From: Verrucomicrobiaceae bacterium
GTDB lineage: Bacteria; Verrucomicrobiota; Verrucomicrobiia; Verrucomicrobiales; Verrucomicrobiaceae
Reading direction: 5' to 3'
DNA: 64,000 nt
NCBI GenBank assembly: GCA_947507875.1
Contig: CANNQP010000001.1
Location: 1 to 64,000 of the forward strand
Shown here: positions 8,096 through 17,028 of the stretch, piece by piece
Layout of the letters: each line of letters opens with the position of its first letter
Position numbering within the stretch: the stretch's first letter is position 1
Notes under the pieces: generated by a model
Database searches by the model: none
What the model was told of the DNA's origin: nothing
The model's input: the letters and a program-made list of their open reading frames with translations, nothing else
Translations under genes and position numbers: made by a program

Positions 8096-10276
8096 TTATT
8101 TGCCCAGCCAAACGGCACCGAGAGGAGGGAGATCAATCAAGATGCTGTAAGGCTGGCCTTGCCACTCGATCTGACCTGTAGGCATGGGCAGTGGATTCAC
8201 CATGCCACTGCCTGCGTAGCCTGGAGCATCAGTGTTCAATAGCTCGCGATAGCTGCCCGGTTCGGCCACACCGACACGGTAGCCTTTCCGCGGCACAGGT
8301 GTGGCATTGATCACGCAATAGACACGATCTCCACAAGCTGACTGACGCATGAAGGCGAAGACGCTATGGTCCGCATTGCTAGGATCGAGCCACTGAAAGC
8401 CACCGCCTTCATGATCCTGGGAGTAAACGGCGGGTCGGGTGGTGTAGAGCCCATTCAGGTCACGGATCAGTTTTTGCAAGGCGGCGTGCTCTTCTCCGAG
8501 GAAAAGATGCCAATCCAGGCTGCGCTCATGGCTCCACTCTTGCCACTGCCCGAATTCACCGCCCATGAAGAGTAGTTTCTTGCCTGGGTGCGCCCACATC
8601 CAGGCATAAAGCATGCGTAGGTTAGCAAACTTCTGCCAACGATCGCCTGGCATTTTGTTGATTAGGCTATTTTTGCCGTGCACCACCTCGTCATGGCTAA
8701 GCACAAGGATGAAGTTTTCATCATAGGCATAGAGCATGGAGAAGGTGGCCTCCCCATGATGATATTTTCGATGGACGGGGTCTTCCTCCATGTAACGGAG
8801 TGTGTCGTTCATCCACCCCATGTTCCACTTGAAGCCAAAGCCCAAACCGCCTGTGTCGGTCGGCTTTGACACACCAGGCCAGGCGGTGCTTTCCTCAGCG
8901 ATGATCGTGCAGCCAGGGTGTTTTTCATAGGCCACGCGGTTCAATTCACGCATGAAATCGATGGCTTCCAGGTTTTCGCGGCCACCATACTTGTTTGGCA
9001 CCCAGGCCCAGGGCTTGCGGCTGTAATCCAAGTACAACATGGAAGCCACGGCATCCACGCGCAGGCCGTCGATGTGGAATTCCTCCAGCCAATACAGAGC
9101 GTTCGCGATGAGGAAGTTTTTCACCTCGGCACGACCATAATTGAAGATCAGTGTGCCCCAATCCTGATGCTCCCCCTGGCGCGGGTCCGCGTGCTCGTAG
9201 AGGCAGGAGCCATCGAAGCGGGCAAGGCCAAAGGCATCCTTGGGGAAGTGGCCCGGCACCCAGTCCAGCAAGACGCCAATGCCAGCCTGATGGCATCGGT
9301 CCACGAACTCACGAAACTCATCGGGATTTCCAAAGCGGCTTGTCGGGGCAAAATAGCCGGTGACTTGGTAGCCCCAAGAGCCATCGAAAGGATGCTCTGC
9401 CACAGGCATCAGCTCAATGTGAGTGAAGTTCATGCTCTTCACGTAAGGGATCAGATCATCGGCCAGTTCGCGGTAGCTTTTGGGCCGGTTTTTCTGCTCG
9501 GGGATGCGCTTCCAGGAGCCCAGATGCACTTCATAGATGCTCATGGGAGCGTGGTAGAGATCCGTGTGAGCCCGTTTTTGCATCCACTCTCGATCTCCCC
9601 AGCTGTAACGATCCAGATTGAAGACGAGGCTTGCGGTTTCGGTGCCATGCTGGCCGAAGAAAGCGAAGGGATCGCTCTTCACGTGCAGGCCACCATCAGC
9701 TCCCAGGAGCTCGAATTTGTAATGCATCTGCTCCTGGATGCCAGGAATGAAGATCTCCCAGATGCCTTCACGATTCCTCATCGGATGCACACGTCCGTCC
9801 CATTGATTGAAATCGCCCACGACCGACACTCGACGCGCATTAGGCGCCCATACTGCAAATTGAACACCTTCGACGCCGCCGAACTTCGTCAGATGAGCCC
9901 CGAAGCAATCCCATAAGCGCTGATGGGTGCCTTCTTTGAAAAAGTAAAGATCTTGCTCACCCAACAGCGCACCAAACGAATAGGGGTCTGCGGTTCGGTG
10001 AATGCTCCCATTCACGTCGTGTATCTCAAGGTCATAAGCTGCATCGAGGCCACTGATCTCTCCCGCAAAGAAGCCTGGTTCGGCAATCAAGCTGAGTGGC
10101 CATGACGCGGTGCCACCACGTTGAAGGACGATCACCGACTTGGCACCGGGCTGAAAGGTGCGCACCACGATCTTTCCATCGGGCAAAACATGCCTGCCGA
10201 GGAAGCCGAAAGGATCGCCATGGCGGGCTTCTAAAATGGCCTGGATCTCAGCGTTCAGAGGGGTCGGGGCGATCAT
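8096..10276 (-). CDS. glgB: 1,4-alpha-glucan branching enzyme GlgB (GH13)
   Basis: A 726-residue enzyme that cuts alpha-1,4-glucan chains and re-attaches them by alpha-1,6 bonds during glycogen synthesis. The layout is an N-terminal beta-sandwich, a CBM48 domain (about 120-215), the GH13 barrel and a C-terminal beta domain. Catalytic residues match those of the E. coli enzyme: nucleophile D408 in LRVDAVASML, acid/base E461 in IIAEEST, and D529 in LSHDEVVHGKN. Length is almost the same as E. coli GlgB (728). Its start overlaps the stop of the upstream glycosyltransferase by four bases (ATGA), so the two are probably translationally coupled. Its stop lies one base from the stop of the convergent ArsR-methyltransferase gene. 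Confidence 0.96.
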   Translation of the reverse strand: MIAPTPLNAEIQAILEARHGDPFGFLGRHVLPDGKIVVRTFQPGAKSVIVLQRGGTASWPLSLIAEPGFFAGEISGLDAAYDLEIHDVNGSIHRTADPYSFGALLGEQDLYFFKEGTHQRLWDCFGAHLTKFGGVEGVQFAVWAPNARRVSVVGDFNQWDGRVHPMRNREGIWEIFIPGIQEQMHYKFELLGADGGLHVKSDPFAFFGQHGTETASLVFNLDRYSWGDREWMQKRAHTDLYHAPMSIYEVHLGSWKRIPEQKNRPKSYRELADDLIPYVKSMNFTHIELMPVAEHPFDGSWGYQVTGYFAPTSRFGNPDEFREFVDRCHQAGIGVLLDWVPGHFPKDAFGLARFDGSCLYEHADPRQGEHQDWGTLIFNYGRAEVKNFLIANALYWLEEFHIDGLRVDAVASMLYLDYSRKPWAWVPNKYGGRENLEAIDFMRELNRVAYEKHPGCTIIAEESTAWPGVSKPTDTGGLGFGFKWNMGWMNDTLRYMEEDPVHRKYHHGEATFSMLYAYDENFILVLSHDEVVHGKNSLINKMPGDRWQKFANLRMLYAWMWAHPGKKLLFMGGEFGQWQEWSHERSLDWHLFLGEEHAALQKLIRDLNGLYTTRPAVYSQDHEGGGFQWLDPSNADHSVFAFMRQSACGDRVYCVINATPVPRKGYRVGVAEPGSYRELLNTDAPGYAGSGMVNPLPMPTGQIEWQGQPYSILIDLPPLGAVWLGK

Positions 10277-11388
10277 GGATGGGAAAAGCAGTCGTTAGCT
10301 GCAAGTAACAGAGGCTCAAGATGTTCCTGGCAGATTCTGACCATGTCATGAGCCTGCAACAGGAGTCTTCGATGTCGTGTGGGTTGGCAGCTTTCATACC
10401 AACGCATGATCTGTGCCGAGATAAGGTCTGGTTCAGTGCCTGTATGAAAATAATGAGCGGCTTCGCCTAATACCTCATGATGCACGGGTAGGTCGGAGCA
10501 AAAGATGGGCATTCGATGCGCCAAGGCTTCTAAAAGAGGCAGTCCAAATCCCTCGCCCGTACTGGGAAAGAGCAGGGCATCTGCCACAGCATAAAGACTG
10601 CGCACGTCCGCCTCCTCCAGGGGGGCCTGATCTCCCAAAAAATGCACCTGCGATTCGAGCTGAAGGACTTCTTCTAGCTGCTTTAGCTCACGGTGATAAG
10701 CCACCCCATCGCTCTGATGCGGGTCAGGTGCCCCTGTGATGAGGTAAGCCACCCGGCAACCCCGAGCGACCAATCCAGCCGTGATCTTCATGCCGAGTTC
10801 AATGTTTTTGCGTCGCACCAGTCGTGCTGGATGCAAAAGTACAAGCTCGGCCTGGGCTAAAGGCAGGGCGGCGATGCGTGGCGTTAGGCCAAGGACCGAG
10901 GTGACATCTAGCCCGTTGGGAATGACCTGAATCGACTCCGCAGGCAGGCCTGTGGCCTGCGCATACTCTTGCCGGCGCGCTTCTGAAACCGCCACGTGCT
11001 GCATCGCGGGTACGGGTTCAGTCCAGGTGATGTGTCGGTAAGCAGGATTCACGGCGCAAAGGTCATGCACCCAATTGATCCAGCGGATCTGCGGATGCTG
11101 CCTGGAAAGAGCCTGTAGCTGGCGAGTCCAGTCCAGGTCAAAAGGCATCGTCATCACATTGTGGATTAGCACCCCATCATAGTTGGCCAAGGGCGCAGGC
11201 GTGGCGTTCACGTCACCTTGCTTCTCAGGTGCGGCTTTAGGATCAGCGAATGCAACATCAAAGCGTTTTCGATCCATCAGATCAACCTGATGCCCCAGTC
11301 GTTGCAGGGCCACCGCTTGATCACGGATGACACGCTCGACGCCTCCTATGACGGGAGGCAGGGTGAAGTGAAGAATCGCAAGGCGCAT
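10273..11388 (-). CDS. Glycosyltransferase, GT4-like (GT-B fold)
   Basis: A 371-residue cytoplasmic retaining glycosyltransferase. The N-terminus shows the donor-cleft opening typical of GT4, LPPVIGGVERVIRDQA. The C-terminal half has LLHPARLVRRKNIELGM and the ExxGxxxxE signature in FPSTGEGFGLPLLEA, whose two glutamates bind the nucleotide sugar. It is the first gene of a two-gene unit with glgB, overlapping by ATGA, so it may add glucose to glycogen or a related storage glucan, as GlgM-like and GlgA-like GT4 enzymes do. The N-terminal half does not look like GlgA, and a role in cell-surface polysaccharide remains possible. The ATG at 11388 follows a pyrimidine-rich leader. Confidence 0.85.
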   Translation of the reverse strand: MRLAILHFTLPPVIGGVERVIRDQAVALQRLGHQVDLMDRKRFDVAFADPKAAPEKQGDVNATPAPLANYDGVLIHNVMTMPFDLDWTRQLQALSRQHPQIRWINWVHDLCAVNPAYRHITWTEPVPAMQHVAVSEARRQEYAQATGLPAESIQVIPNGLDVTSVLGLTPRIAALPLAQAELVLLHPARLVRRKNIELGMKITAGLVARGCRVAYLITGAPDPHQSDGVAYHRELKQLEEVLQLESQVHFLGDQAPLEEADVRSLYAVADALLFPSTGEGFGLPLLEALAHRMPIFCSDLPVHHEVLGEAAHYFHTGTEPDLISAQIMRWYESCQPTRHRRLLLQAHDMVRICQEHLEPLLLAANDCFSHP

Positions 11389-11461
11389 GAGGGTGGATGA
11401 TGGCGTGGGGAAGTGAAGATTGCACTTGGAAAGCCAGGGCAGATTCTGCTATTGACGGATC

Positions 11462-12319
11462 ATGCCCGGACCTGCCCAGCTCGAACATCTCATTCCTTTG
11501 CTTGATGACGAATCTCCGGTCGTGCAGGAAGCCCTTCGCCGTGAACTGACTGGTATTCGCAAAGAGTTGCCGGAGCGCCTCAAGACACTCCAGCGTCCTC
11601 TTTCGACCGAAGAAGAGCAGCATATGGCTCGCTTGCTGGAGCCTGCCAGAAAGGCCGAGCTTGAGGAGACTTGGCTCCGTTGGCGGTGGCTCGATCAACC
11701 CAATGCACAGCTGGAGGAAGGAATCGCCCAAATCTCCGCCTACCTTAGCAATTGGCGCACCCAGCCTGGTGATCTTGCGCTTCGGTTGGATGCTCTTGCC
11801 GAAGAGGCTTATCGCGATCACGGCCAAATGGATGCCCGAGAGCTGAGCGAGTGGCTTTTTGCTATGAGCGAAGGCACGGTGCGCTTTCGTGGCAACAGCA
11901 AGGGCTATTATGAAGCCAACAACAGCAATCTCTTCTGGGTCCTGGAAACAGGTTTAGGGAATCCGATCAGCCTCTGCTGTTTATACCGTCTTCTCGGGCA
12001 TCGTTTTGGGCTGGATATCCAAGGGTGCAATTTTCCAGGGCATTTTCTTGCCCAAGTTGAAGTGCAAGGACGCATGTGGTTGGTGGATTGCTTCAATCGA
12101 GGCCGCTTCATGCTCGCTGGAGATGTGGCCAAGCATCACCCTGCCGCAAACCCAGCCCTTGAAGATGTCATTCAGCAGCACGCCAGCGTCGATCAAATCC
12201 TCCTGCGCATCTTGAGAAATCTCGATGAAGCCTGCGATCGCAGCGATAATTTACCTTTGCGTCACACGATGCGTCGTCTTGCTTCTAAACTGATGCAGGA
12301 AGACTCTTCATCATCCTAA
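11462..12319 (+). CDS. SirB1-like transglutaminase-fold protein (Transglut_core2)
   Basis: A 285-residue protein. The first about 90 residues are helical and charged. The rest matches the SirB1/Transglut_core2 family: LSEWLFAMSEG, YYEANNSNLFWVLETGLGNPIS, LCCLYRLLGHRFGLD, and NFPGHFLAQV with the conserved histidine. The cysteine-histidine arrangement resembles transglutaminases and cysteine proteases, but catalysis has not been shown for this family as far as I know. It often sits near RNA-modification or cell-cycle genes. It is divergent from the glycosyltransferase (73 bases) and followed 61 bases later by the SDR gene in the same direction. No signal peptide. Confidence 0.85.
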   Translation: MPGPAQLEHLIPLLDDESPVVQEALRRELTGIRKELPERLKTLQRPLSTEEEQHMARLLEPARKAELEETWLRWRWLDQPNAQLEEGIAQISAYLSNWRTQPGDLALRLDALAEEAYRDHGQMDARELSEWLFAMSEGTVRFRGNSKGYYEANNSNLFWVLETGLGNPISLCCLYRLLGHRFGLDIQGCNFPGHFLAQVEVQGRMWLVDCFNRGRFMLAGDVAKHHPAANPALEDVIQQHASVDQILLRILRNLDEACDRSDNLPLRHTMRRLASKLMQEDSSSS

Positions 12320-12380
12320 AACCTGCGGTTTCACTTCGTCTAGGCTTGTCGGCTCAGAGTCAAATCGTCACTATCCACGC

Positions 12381-13139
12381 ATGGATCTGCAACTTCAGGG
12401 ACACAACATTGCCATCATAGGCTCCTCACAAGGTATCGGTCGAGCGATTGCCCGTGCCTTCATCGCTGAAGGCTGCCATGTTCGTGGTTTCGATCGCACG
12501 CCCGCCGATGGCATCGACACGACCGTTGGCGATGTAGCCTGCGCGCAGCAGGTGCGCGATTTTGCCGACTCTTTTCCGCACGTCGATCACGTGATCTACT
12601 GCGTCGGTGTGTCTTCAGGAAAGTTCGGTTTTCCATTTTGGAATGTTGACGCTGAAGATTGGGCTCGCGTGTTAGATCTCAATCTCGTGGGGGCTGTGCG
12701 CACTGCGCAGGCTTTTGCTCCTGGTGTGATTGCGTCCGGCCGCGGCAGTTTGCTGTTCTTGGTCTCTGTCGCCGGTCAAATCGGCTCGCAAACCGATCCC
12801 CCTTACAGCGCCGCGAAAGCCGGGCTCATCAATTTCACCCAGTGCGCAGCCAAAGATTTAGCCAAGCATCAGGTGCGAGTGAATGCCTTAGCTCCAGGCA
12901 TGGTGAAGACGGATCTGAATCAGGCCGTGTGGGCGGCGAGTCAGCAGTCTATGCCTGAAACCCAAAGGCAGAGTTATGATGCATGGGCTGCGGAAAAAAT
13001 CGCCAAAGTTGCCCCGCTCGGTCGCTGGCAGACACCGGAAGAGTATGGAGCGATGGCCTGTTATCTTGCCTCTCCTCACGCGCGCAACATCACGGGCCAA
13101 ACCATCAACATTGATGGTGGTCAGGTGATGCATTCGTGA
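12381..13139 (+). CDS. Short-chain dehydrogenase/reductase (SDR)
   Basis: A 252-residue Rossmann-fold oxidoreductase. The cofactor loop is GSSQGIG (14-20), a GxxxGxG motif. The residue after the second strand is aspartate (FDRTP), which favours NAD. The catalytic Y142 and K146 lie in YSAAK, with serine in SVAGQIG upstream. The end reads NITGQTINIDGG, standard for FabG-like enzymes. The usual NAG motif is changed to CVGVSSG. The substrate cannot be predicted: FabG, sugar-alcohol and secondary-alcohol dehydrogenases share these motifs. It follows the SirB1-like gene by 61 bases and may be co-transcribed. A weak hairpin with a T-run lies downstream. Confidence 0.88.
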   Translation: MDLQLQGHNIAIIGSSQGIGRAIARAFIAEGCHVRGFDRTPADGIDTTVGDVACAQQVRDFADSFPHVDHVIYCVGVSSGKFGFPFWNVDAEDWARVLDLNLVGAVRTAQAFAPGVIASGRGSLLFLVSVAGQIGSQTDPPYSAAKAGLINFTQCAAKDLAKHQVRVNALAPGMVKTDLNQAVWAASQQSMPETQRQSYDAWAAEKIAKVAPLGRWQTPEEYGAMACYLASPHARNITGQTINIDGGQVMHS

Positions 13140-13169
13140 TTTAAAATGCCTCCCGGAAGGGACAATGGA

Positions 13170-13212
13170 CCCGCTACGTATCGTTCAAGCGGGCAGGCTC
13201 ATTCGTTTTTTT
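13170..13212 (+). terminator. Possible terminator after the SDR gene
   Basis: A six-base stem CCCGCT (13170-13175) pairs with AGCGGG (13188-13193). Twelve bases later there is a run of seven T (13206-13212). The spacing between stem and T-run is longer than in a classical intrinsic terminator, so this is only a candidate. It lies between convergent genes, where termination is expected. Confidence 0.3.
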
Positions 13213-13272
13213 GAGTTTCGCCATCAGCCCCGTTCACCCCTGCCGGTCCATGGTGGAGACGAACTCTCTGGC

Positions 13273-14145
13273 TCATTCGTATAGCTTGAAGAGACCGGAG
13301 TGATCCAGATCTCCTCCACCTTTTTCATGCACAAAGCGCTCCCACTGCGCCAAGGAGTTCCGCAGCGTCGGGGAGTCGAGGCCGACGGTGTCGGCGAGTT
13401 CGCACATGAGACGCACATCTTTGAGCTGAAGCTCGGCCCGCCCGCCGGGGACAAAATCACGCCGCGCCATGCGGTCACCATGAAGATCAAGGATGCGGCT
13501 CTCGGCAAAGCCACCAAGAAGAGCGCGACGAACGAGGGCGGGGTCGAGTCCTGACAGCTCTGCCAGACGCAGGGCCTGGGCAACGGCGTCGATGGTCTGA
13601 GCAACGATGAGCTGGTTGGCGAGTTTGGTGACCTGGCCGCTGCCACTTGGGCCCAGGTGGGTGATGTGTTTGCCGACGGTTTGGAGCACGGGCATGGCTC
13701 GCCGAACGTTCGCCTCGCTGCCGCCGACCATGAGGGTGAGGGTGGCGGCTTCGGCCCCCACTTGTCCGCCTGAAACAGGTGAATCGACCCAGGCGACGCG
13801 CTGGGCGAACTCTTGTGTTTTCGCCACGCTGGTGGTTCCAAAGTCGATGATCAGGGCGTCTGGGTGAAGGCCTAGATGCAGACCTTCAGGTCCGAAAACG
13901 ACTTCTTCGACGACAGCGGAAGTGGTGAGATTGATGCAGATGATGCCCGGCCCGACACGCTGCGCCAATTCAGGTAACGTTTGAGCTCGGCTCATGCCCA
14001 GCTGTTCGGCTTCTAGGGCTGGGGCGGGACTGCGATTCCAGACGATGACTTGTGCACCCGCGGCGTGAAGATGGCGTGCATTGGCCCGCCCCATGTTGCC
14101 GAGGCCGACAAAGCCGAGGGGGTATCCAGAAAGGTGCTGGCTCAT
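13273..14145 (-). CDS. NAD(P)-dependent beta-hydroxyacid dehydrogenase (HIBADH family)
   Basis: A 290-residue dehydrogenase of the 3-hydroxyisobutyrate/tartronate-semialdehyde/GLYR1 family. The nucleotide motif is GLGNMG (14-19), followed by VIVWNRSP, where the asparagine and arginine suggest NADPH. The substrate motif WVDSPVSGGQVGAEA is present. The catalytic lysine is K174 in GSGQVTKLANQLIVAQ. The start MSQHLSGYPLGFVGLG has few extra residues before the Rossmann fold, as is normal. The gene follows the beta-CASP hydrolase by 14 bases on the same strand, so the two are likely co-transcribed, but no shared pathway is evident. The family reduces or oxidises small beta-hydroxyacids such as glyoxylate or succinic semialdehyde. 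Confidence 0.88.
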   Translation of the reverse strand: MSQHLSGYPLGFVGLGNMGRANARHLHAAGAQVIVWNRSPAPALEAEQLGMSRAQTLPELAQRVGPGIICINLTTSAVVEEVVFGPEGLHLGLHPDALIIDFGTTSVAKTQEFAQRVAWVDSPVSGGQVGAEAATLTLMVGGSEANVRRAMPVLQTVGKHITHLGPSGSGQVTKLANQLIVAQTIDAVAQALRLAELSGLDPALVRRALLGGFAESRILDLHGDRMARRDFVPGGRAELQLKDVRLMCELADTVGLDSPTLRNSLAQWERFVHEKGGGDLDHSGLFKLYE

Positions 14146-14159
14146 GACAGGAGTAATGT

Positions 14160-15530
14160 TTACCAGAGATCAATCGGCTGATGCAGGCTGGGCTGGATGA
14201 TCTCGGTGCCGGACAGAGACTCGCTGAAGCGCGCCCGGAACCAGGCCTGTGAATCTTCCTCGCCGTGGACCATCAGCAGCTTCTTGGGGCGAACTTGTTC
14301 CACGTATTCTGCAATCTGTTCGCGCGTGGCGTGGGCGCTAAGGTCGAAGCTTTCGATGCGTGCATTGGCCTCCACCGGGGCTAAGTCGGGCGCGAGCTTG
14401 ATCTTTTCCCCAGCCTTGGCGTGGCGTAGGCGGAAGCCTGGAGATTCGGGATCGGTGTAGCCGACGAAGGCGACGGCATTGCGTGGATTATCGATGAAGC
14501 GCCAGGCAAATTGATTGGAGGTGGTGCCCTCCGTCATCATGCCACTGGAGAGGCAATAGATGGTGCGAGGCTGATAGACGAATTGCCGAGGGCCTCCACG
14601 ACGTCCGCGTTTTTCCGGGCGGATAAGCATCTTCATGTCCTCGAGCAGCTGAAAACCGGGGTAGTTGCGTCGGGAACGATCGCTGTAGTGATCGTACAGA
14701 ACGGTGATCTTGGTGCCGAGTCCACCGATGTGCAGCGGCATTTCAGGGATGAGACCTTCCTCGTGCAGTTCATGCAGCATGAGCATGACTTCCTGAGTCT
14801 TTCCCAGAGCGAAGACGGGGATCAACACCGAGCCATTGGCATCAAACGTATCGCGGATCAGCGCAGCGAGACGCTCCTTTTCACCCTTTCGGGTATAGCT
14901 AGCTGGCCGGGCGTAGGTGCCACGGGTGGTTTCGATGACCAGGACGTCGATGCCCTCGGTCGGAAAATTCGCCGCCATGGAGATCGTTTGTGGCTCGAAG
15001 TTTACATCACCCGTGTAAAACAGGGTGCTGCCGGACTCACGCACCATGACACCGGCGGAGCCAAGGATATGGCCAGCATCGTGAAAGCTGACCTGCCAGT
15101 TCGTGTCAGGAATCTCGAACTTTCGCTCAAGATCTCGGTAGATGTAGTGTGCCCGATTTTCATCCAGCTCTTTGTGAGTAAAGAGCGGGTATTCTTGGAT
15201 GTTTTGCTCCATTCGTTGGGCCGTCATGACGTTGACGGAGTTGTGCAACATGCCGGAGGTGATTTCCCCGGTGATTTCAGTCATGAATACCGGGGTGTGC
15301 GGCTGCTTACGCATGAGCACGGGCAGGGAACCGATGTGGTCATGATGCGCGTGGGTGATGATGATCCCATCTGCAGTGTCATGGGGCAGGGGACCGAAGT
15401 CGGGGAGGGCATCAAAGCCGACCCCTTTGGGGTGCATGCCAGCATCCAGCACAACACGATGATCCCCGCTTTCCAGCAGGTAGGAGTTCGCGCCGATTTC
15501 TCGGCGACGGGTGAGATTACGAAAACGCAT
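14160..15530 (-). CDS. MBL-fold/beta-CASP RNA-processing-type metallohydrolase
   Basis: A 456-residue zinc enzyme. The metallo-beta-lactamase motif is HAHHDH (60-65), after GLD-type strand VVLDAGMHP. Further zinc ligands come in HDAGHILGS and in the C-terminal SAHATREQI and VHGEEDS segments. The middle has the beta-CASP insertion, with SVLIPVFALGKTQEVM and SSGMMTEGT. These are hallmarks of the YSH1/CPSF73-like group that cuts RNA endonucleolytically, although many bacterial members lack assigned substrates. It is shorter than RNase J (about 550) and lacks its C-terminal domain. It heads a two-gene unit with the downstream dehydrogenase. Confidence 0.9.
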   Translation of the reverse strand: MRFRNLTRRREIGANSYLLESGDHRVVLDAGMHPKGVGFDALPDFGPLPHDTADGIIITHAHHDHIGSLPVLMRKQPHTPVFMTEITGEITSGMLHNSVNVMTAQRMEQNIQEYPLFTHKELDENRAHYIYRDLERKFEIPDTNWQVSFHDAGHILGSAGVMVRESGSTLFYTGDVNFEPQTISMAANFPTEGIDVLVIETTRGTYARPASYTRKGEKERLAALIRDTFDANGSVLIPVFALGKTQEVMLMLHELHEEGLIPEMPLHIGGLGTKITVLYDHYSDRSRRNYPGFQLLEDMKMLIRPEKRGRRGGPRQFVYQPRTIYCLSSGMMTEGTTSNQFAWRFIDNPRNAVAFVGYTDPESPGFRLRHAKAGEKIKLAPDLAPVEANARIESFDLSAHATREQIAEYVEQVRPKKLLMVHGEEDSQAWFRARFSESLSGTEIIQPSLHQPIDLW

Positions 15531-15609
15531 GGGCTAGTGAGAGGCTCCGGGGAAAGAAGCCAGCGAGACTAGGCCGCGTTTGCCGGGTGGCAAGGAGGGT
15601 TTCCAACCA

Positions 15610-16926
15610 TCAGGGGCGCGCTTCGCTTACGCCTCGACCAATGCCACGATACTGGAAGCCGAAATCATTCGCTGCGACCGGGTCGATCAGGTTGCGGCCA
15701 TCGAAAATCATAGGTGCACGCATGGTGTCTCGCAGCTCGGAAAGATCGACGGAGGCAAATTCGGGCCATTCTGTGGCGATGATGAGAGCCTCTGCCCCCG
15801 CCGCAGCCTCAAGGGGGCTATTGGCAAAGTGGATTTTGGAAGCGATCGGCAGTTCCTTGGCTTTGTCCATGGCCTTCGGATCGTAGGCCGTCACCATGGC
15901 TCCCTCGGCGGCGAGTTTTTCCACCAAATGAATGGCTACGGAAGAGCGCACGTCATCCGTATTCGGCTTGAAAGCGAGCCCCCAGACAGCGAGCTTTTTG
16001 TCCTTCAACACCCACAAGGCTTCGCGAATGCCATCAATGAAACGATCCAACTGACGCTGGTTGATGCGCTGCACTTCTTTCAGCAGCGTGAAGGGGGTTC
16101 CAAGTTGTTCGGCGATGGCTATGAAGGCGGCGATGTCTTTCGGGAAGCAAGAGCCGCCATAGCCTAGACCTGCATTCAAAAAATCCCGTCCGATACGCTT
16201 ATCGGCGCCTATGCCTTCCGCCACCTTCAGGACATCGGCCCCACTGGCTTCACAGATCTCCGAAAGGGCATTCGCGTAGCTGATTTTGAGCGCGAGAAAA
16301 CTGTTAGCGGCATGTTTGATGAGCTCAGCACTGTTGATGTCTGTGACAAGCACTGGCGCAGCGAAAGGCTCATAGACCTTTTGCATGAGAGCAATGGCGC
16401 GATCGGTATTGCCTCCGATGACGATGCGGTCGGGTTTCATCAGGTCTGCCACCGCACTACCTTCGCGCAGGAACTCAGGATTGCTGACGACATCAAACTC
16501 GACACCTGGCTTGGCGTAGCGGCGGATGGTCTGGGCCACGCGCTCACCGGTTTTCACAGGCACCGTGCTTTTGTCCACGACGACACGATAGCTATCTAGG
16601 TATTTGGCAATCTCACGCGCCACTTTCTCCATGAAGGTCAGATCCACGCTGCCATCGGGTTGTTGGGGTGTCGGCACGGCGATGAAGAGGACCTCGCCAT
16701 GATCCACGCCTTCCTCGGTGCTGGTGGTGAAGCGCAGGCGTCGAGCTGCGACATTCTTTTTCACCAGTGCCTCCAGGCCTGGCTCATAAATAGGAATCTG
16801 ACCGGCCAGCAAAGTCTCCACTTTGCGCGGATCATTGTCCACGCAGCAGACGTGGTGGCCGACTTCGGCAAAACAGGCGCCTGTGGTGAGTCCGACGTAA
16901 CCAGAACCGATGATGGTGAGCTTCAT
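15610..16926 (-). CDS. ugd: UDP-glucose 6-dehydrogenase
   Basis: A 438-residue NAD-dependent enzyme that oxidises UDP-glucose twice to UDP-glucuronate, a precursor of surface polysaccharides. The N-terminal Rossmann motif is GSGYVG near residue 7-12. The middle has FLREGSAVADLMKPDRIVIG. The catalytic cysteine is C260 in GYGGSCFPKD, the same position as in the streptococcal enzyme. The C-terminal NAD/UDP domain has VWGLAFKPNTDDVR. Length is standard. The gene is alone on the minus strand, with 79 bases to the beta-CASP gene upstream of it in coordinates and 102 bases to the YycJ-like gene, and no other sugar-nucleotide gene is adjacent. Confidence 0.96.
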   Translation of the reverse strand: MKLTIIGSGYVGLTTGACFAEVGHHVCCVDNDPRKVETLLAGQIPIYEPGLEALVKKNVAARRLRFTTSTEEGVDHGEVLFIAVPTPQQPDGSVDLTFMEKVAREIAKYLDSYRVVVDKSTVPVKTGERVAQTIRRYAKPGVEFDVVSNPEFLREGSAVADLMKPDRIVIGGNTDRAIALMQKVYEPFAAPVLVTDINSAELIKHAANSFLALKISYANALSEICEASGADVLKVAEGIGADKRIGRDFLNAGLGYGGSCFPKDIAAFIAIAEQLGTPFTLLKEVQRINQRQLDRFIDGIREALWVLKDKKLAVWGLAFKPNTDDVRSSVAIHLVEKLAAEGAMVTAYDPKAMDKAKELPIASKIHFANSPLEAAAGAEALIIATEWPEFASVDLSELRDTMRAPMIFDGRNLIDPVAANDFGFQYRGIGRGVSEARP

Positions 16927-17028
16927 GCTAAAGATAGGATGTTGAGGGTCGGACTGAAAGCAGACTCATGCCGACGTGAAAATGATATATTCGACAAAAA
17001 GCAATTTCCCTGAGGTGCTGGGATTGGC

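Noticed and set aside
8918..9916. 332-residue open frame antisense to glgB
   Set aside because: glgB has all catalytic residues at their expected positions; the antisense frame is histidine-rich with no motif.
14511..15572. 353-residue open frame antisense to the beta-CASP hydrolase
   Set aside because: The hydrolase has full zinc motifs; the antisense frame has none.
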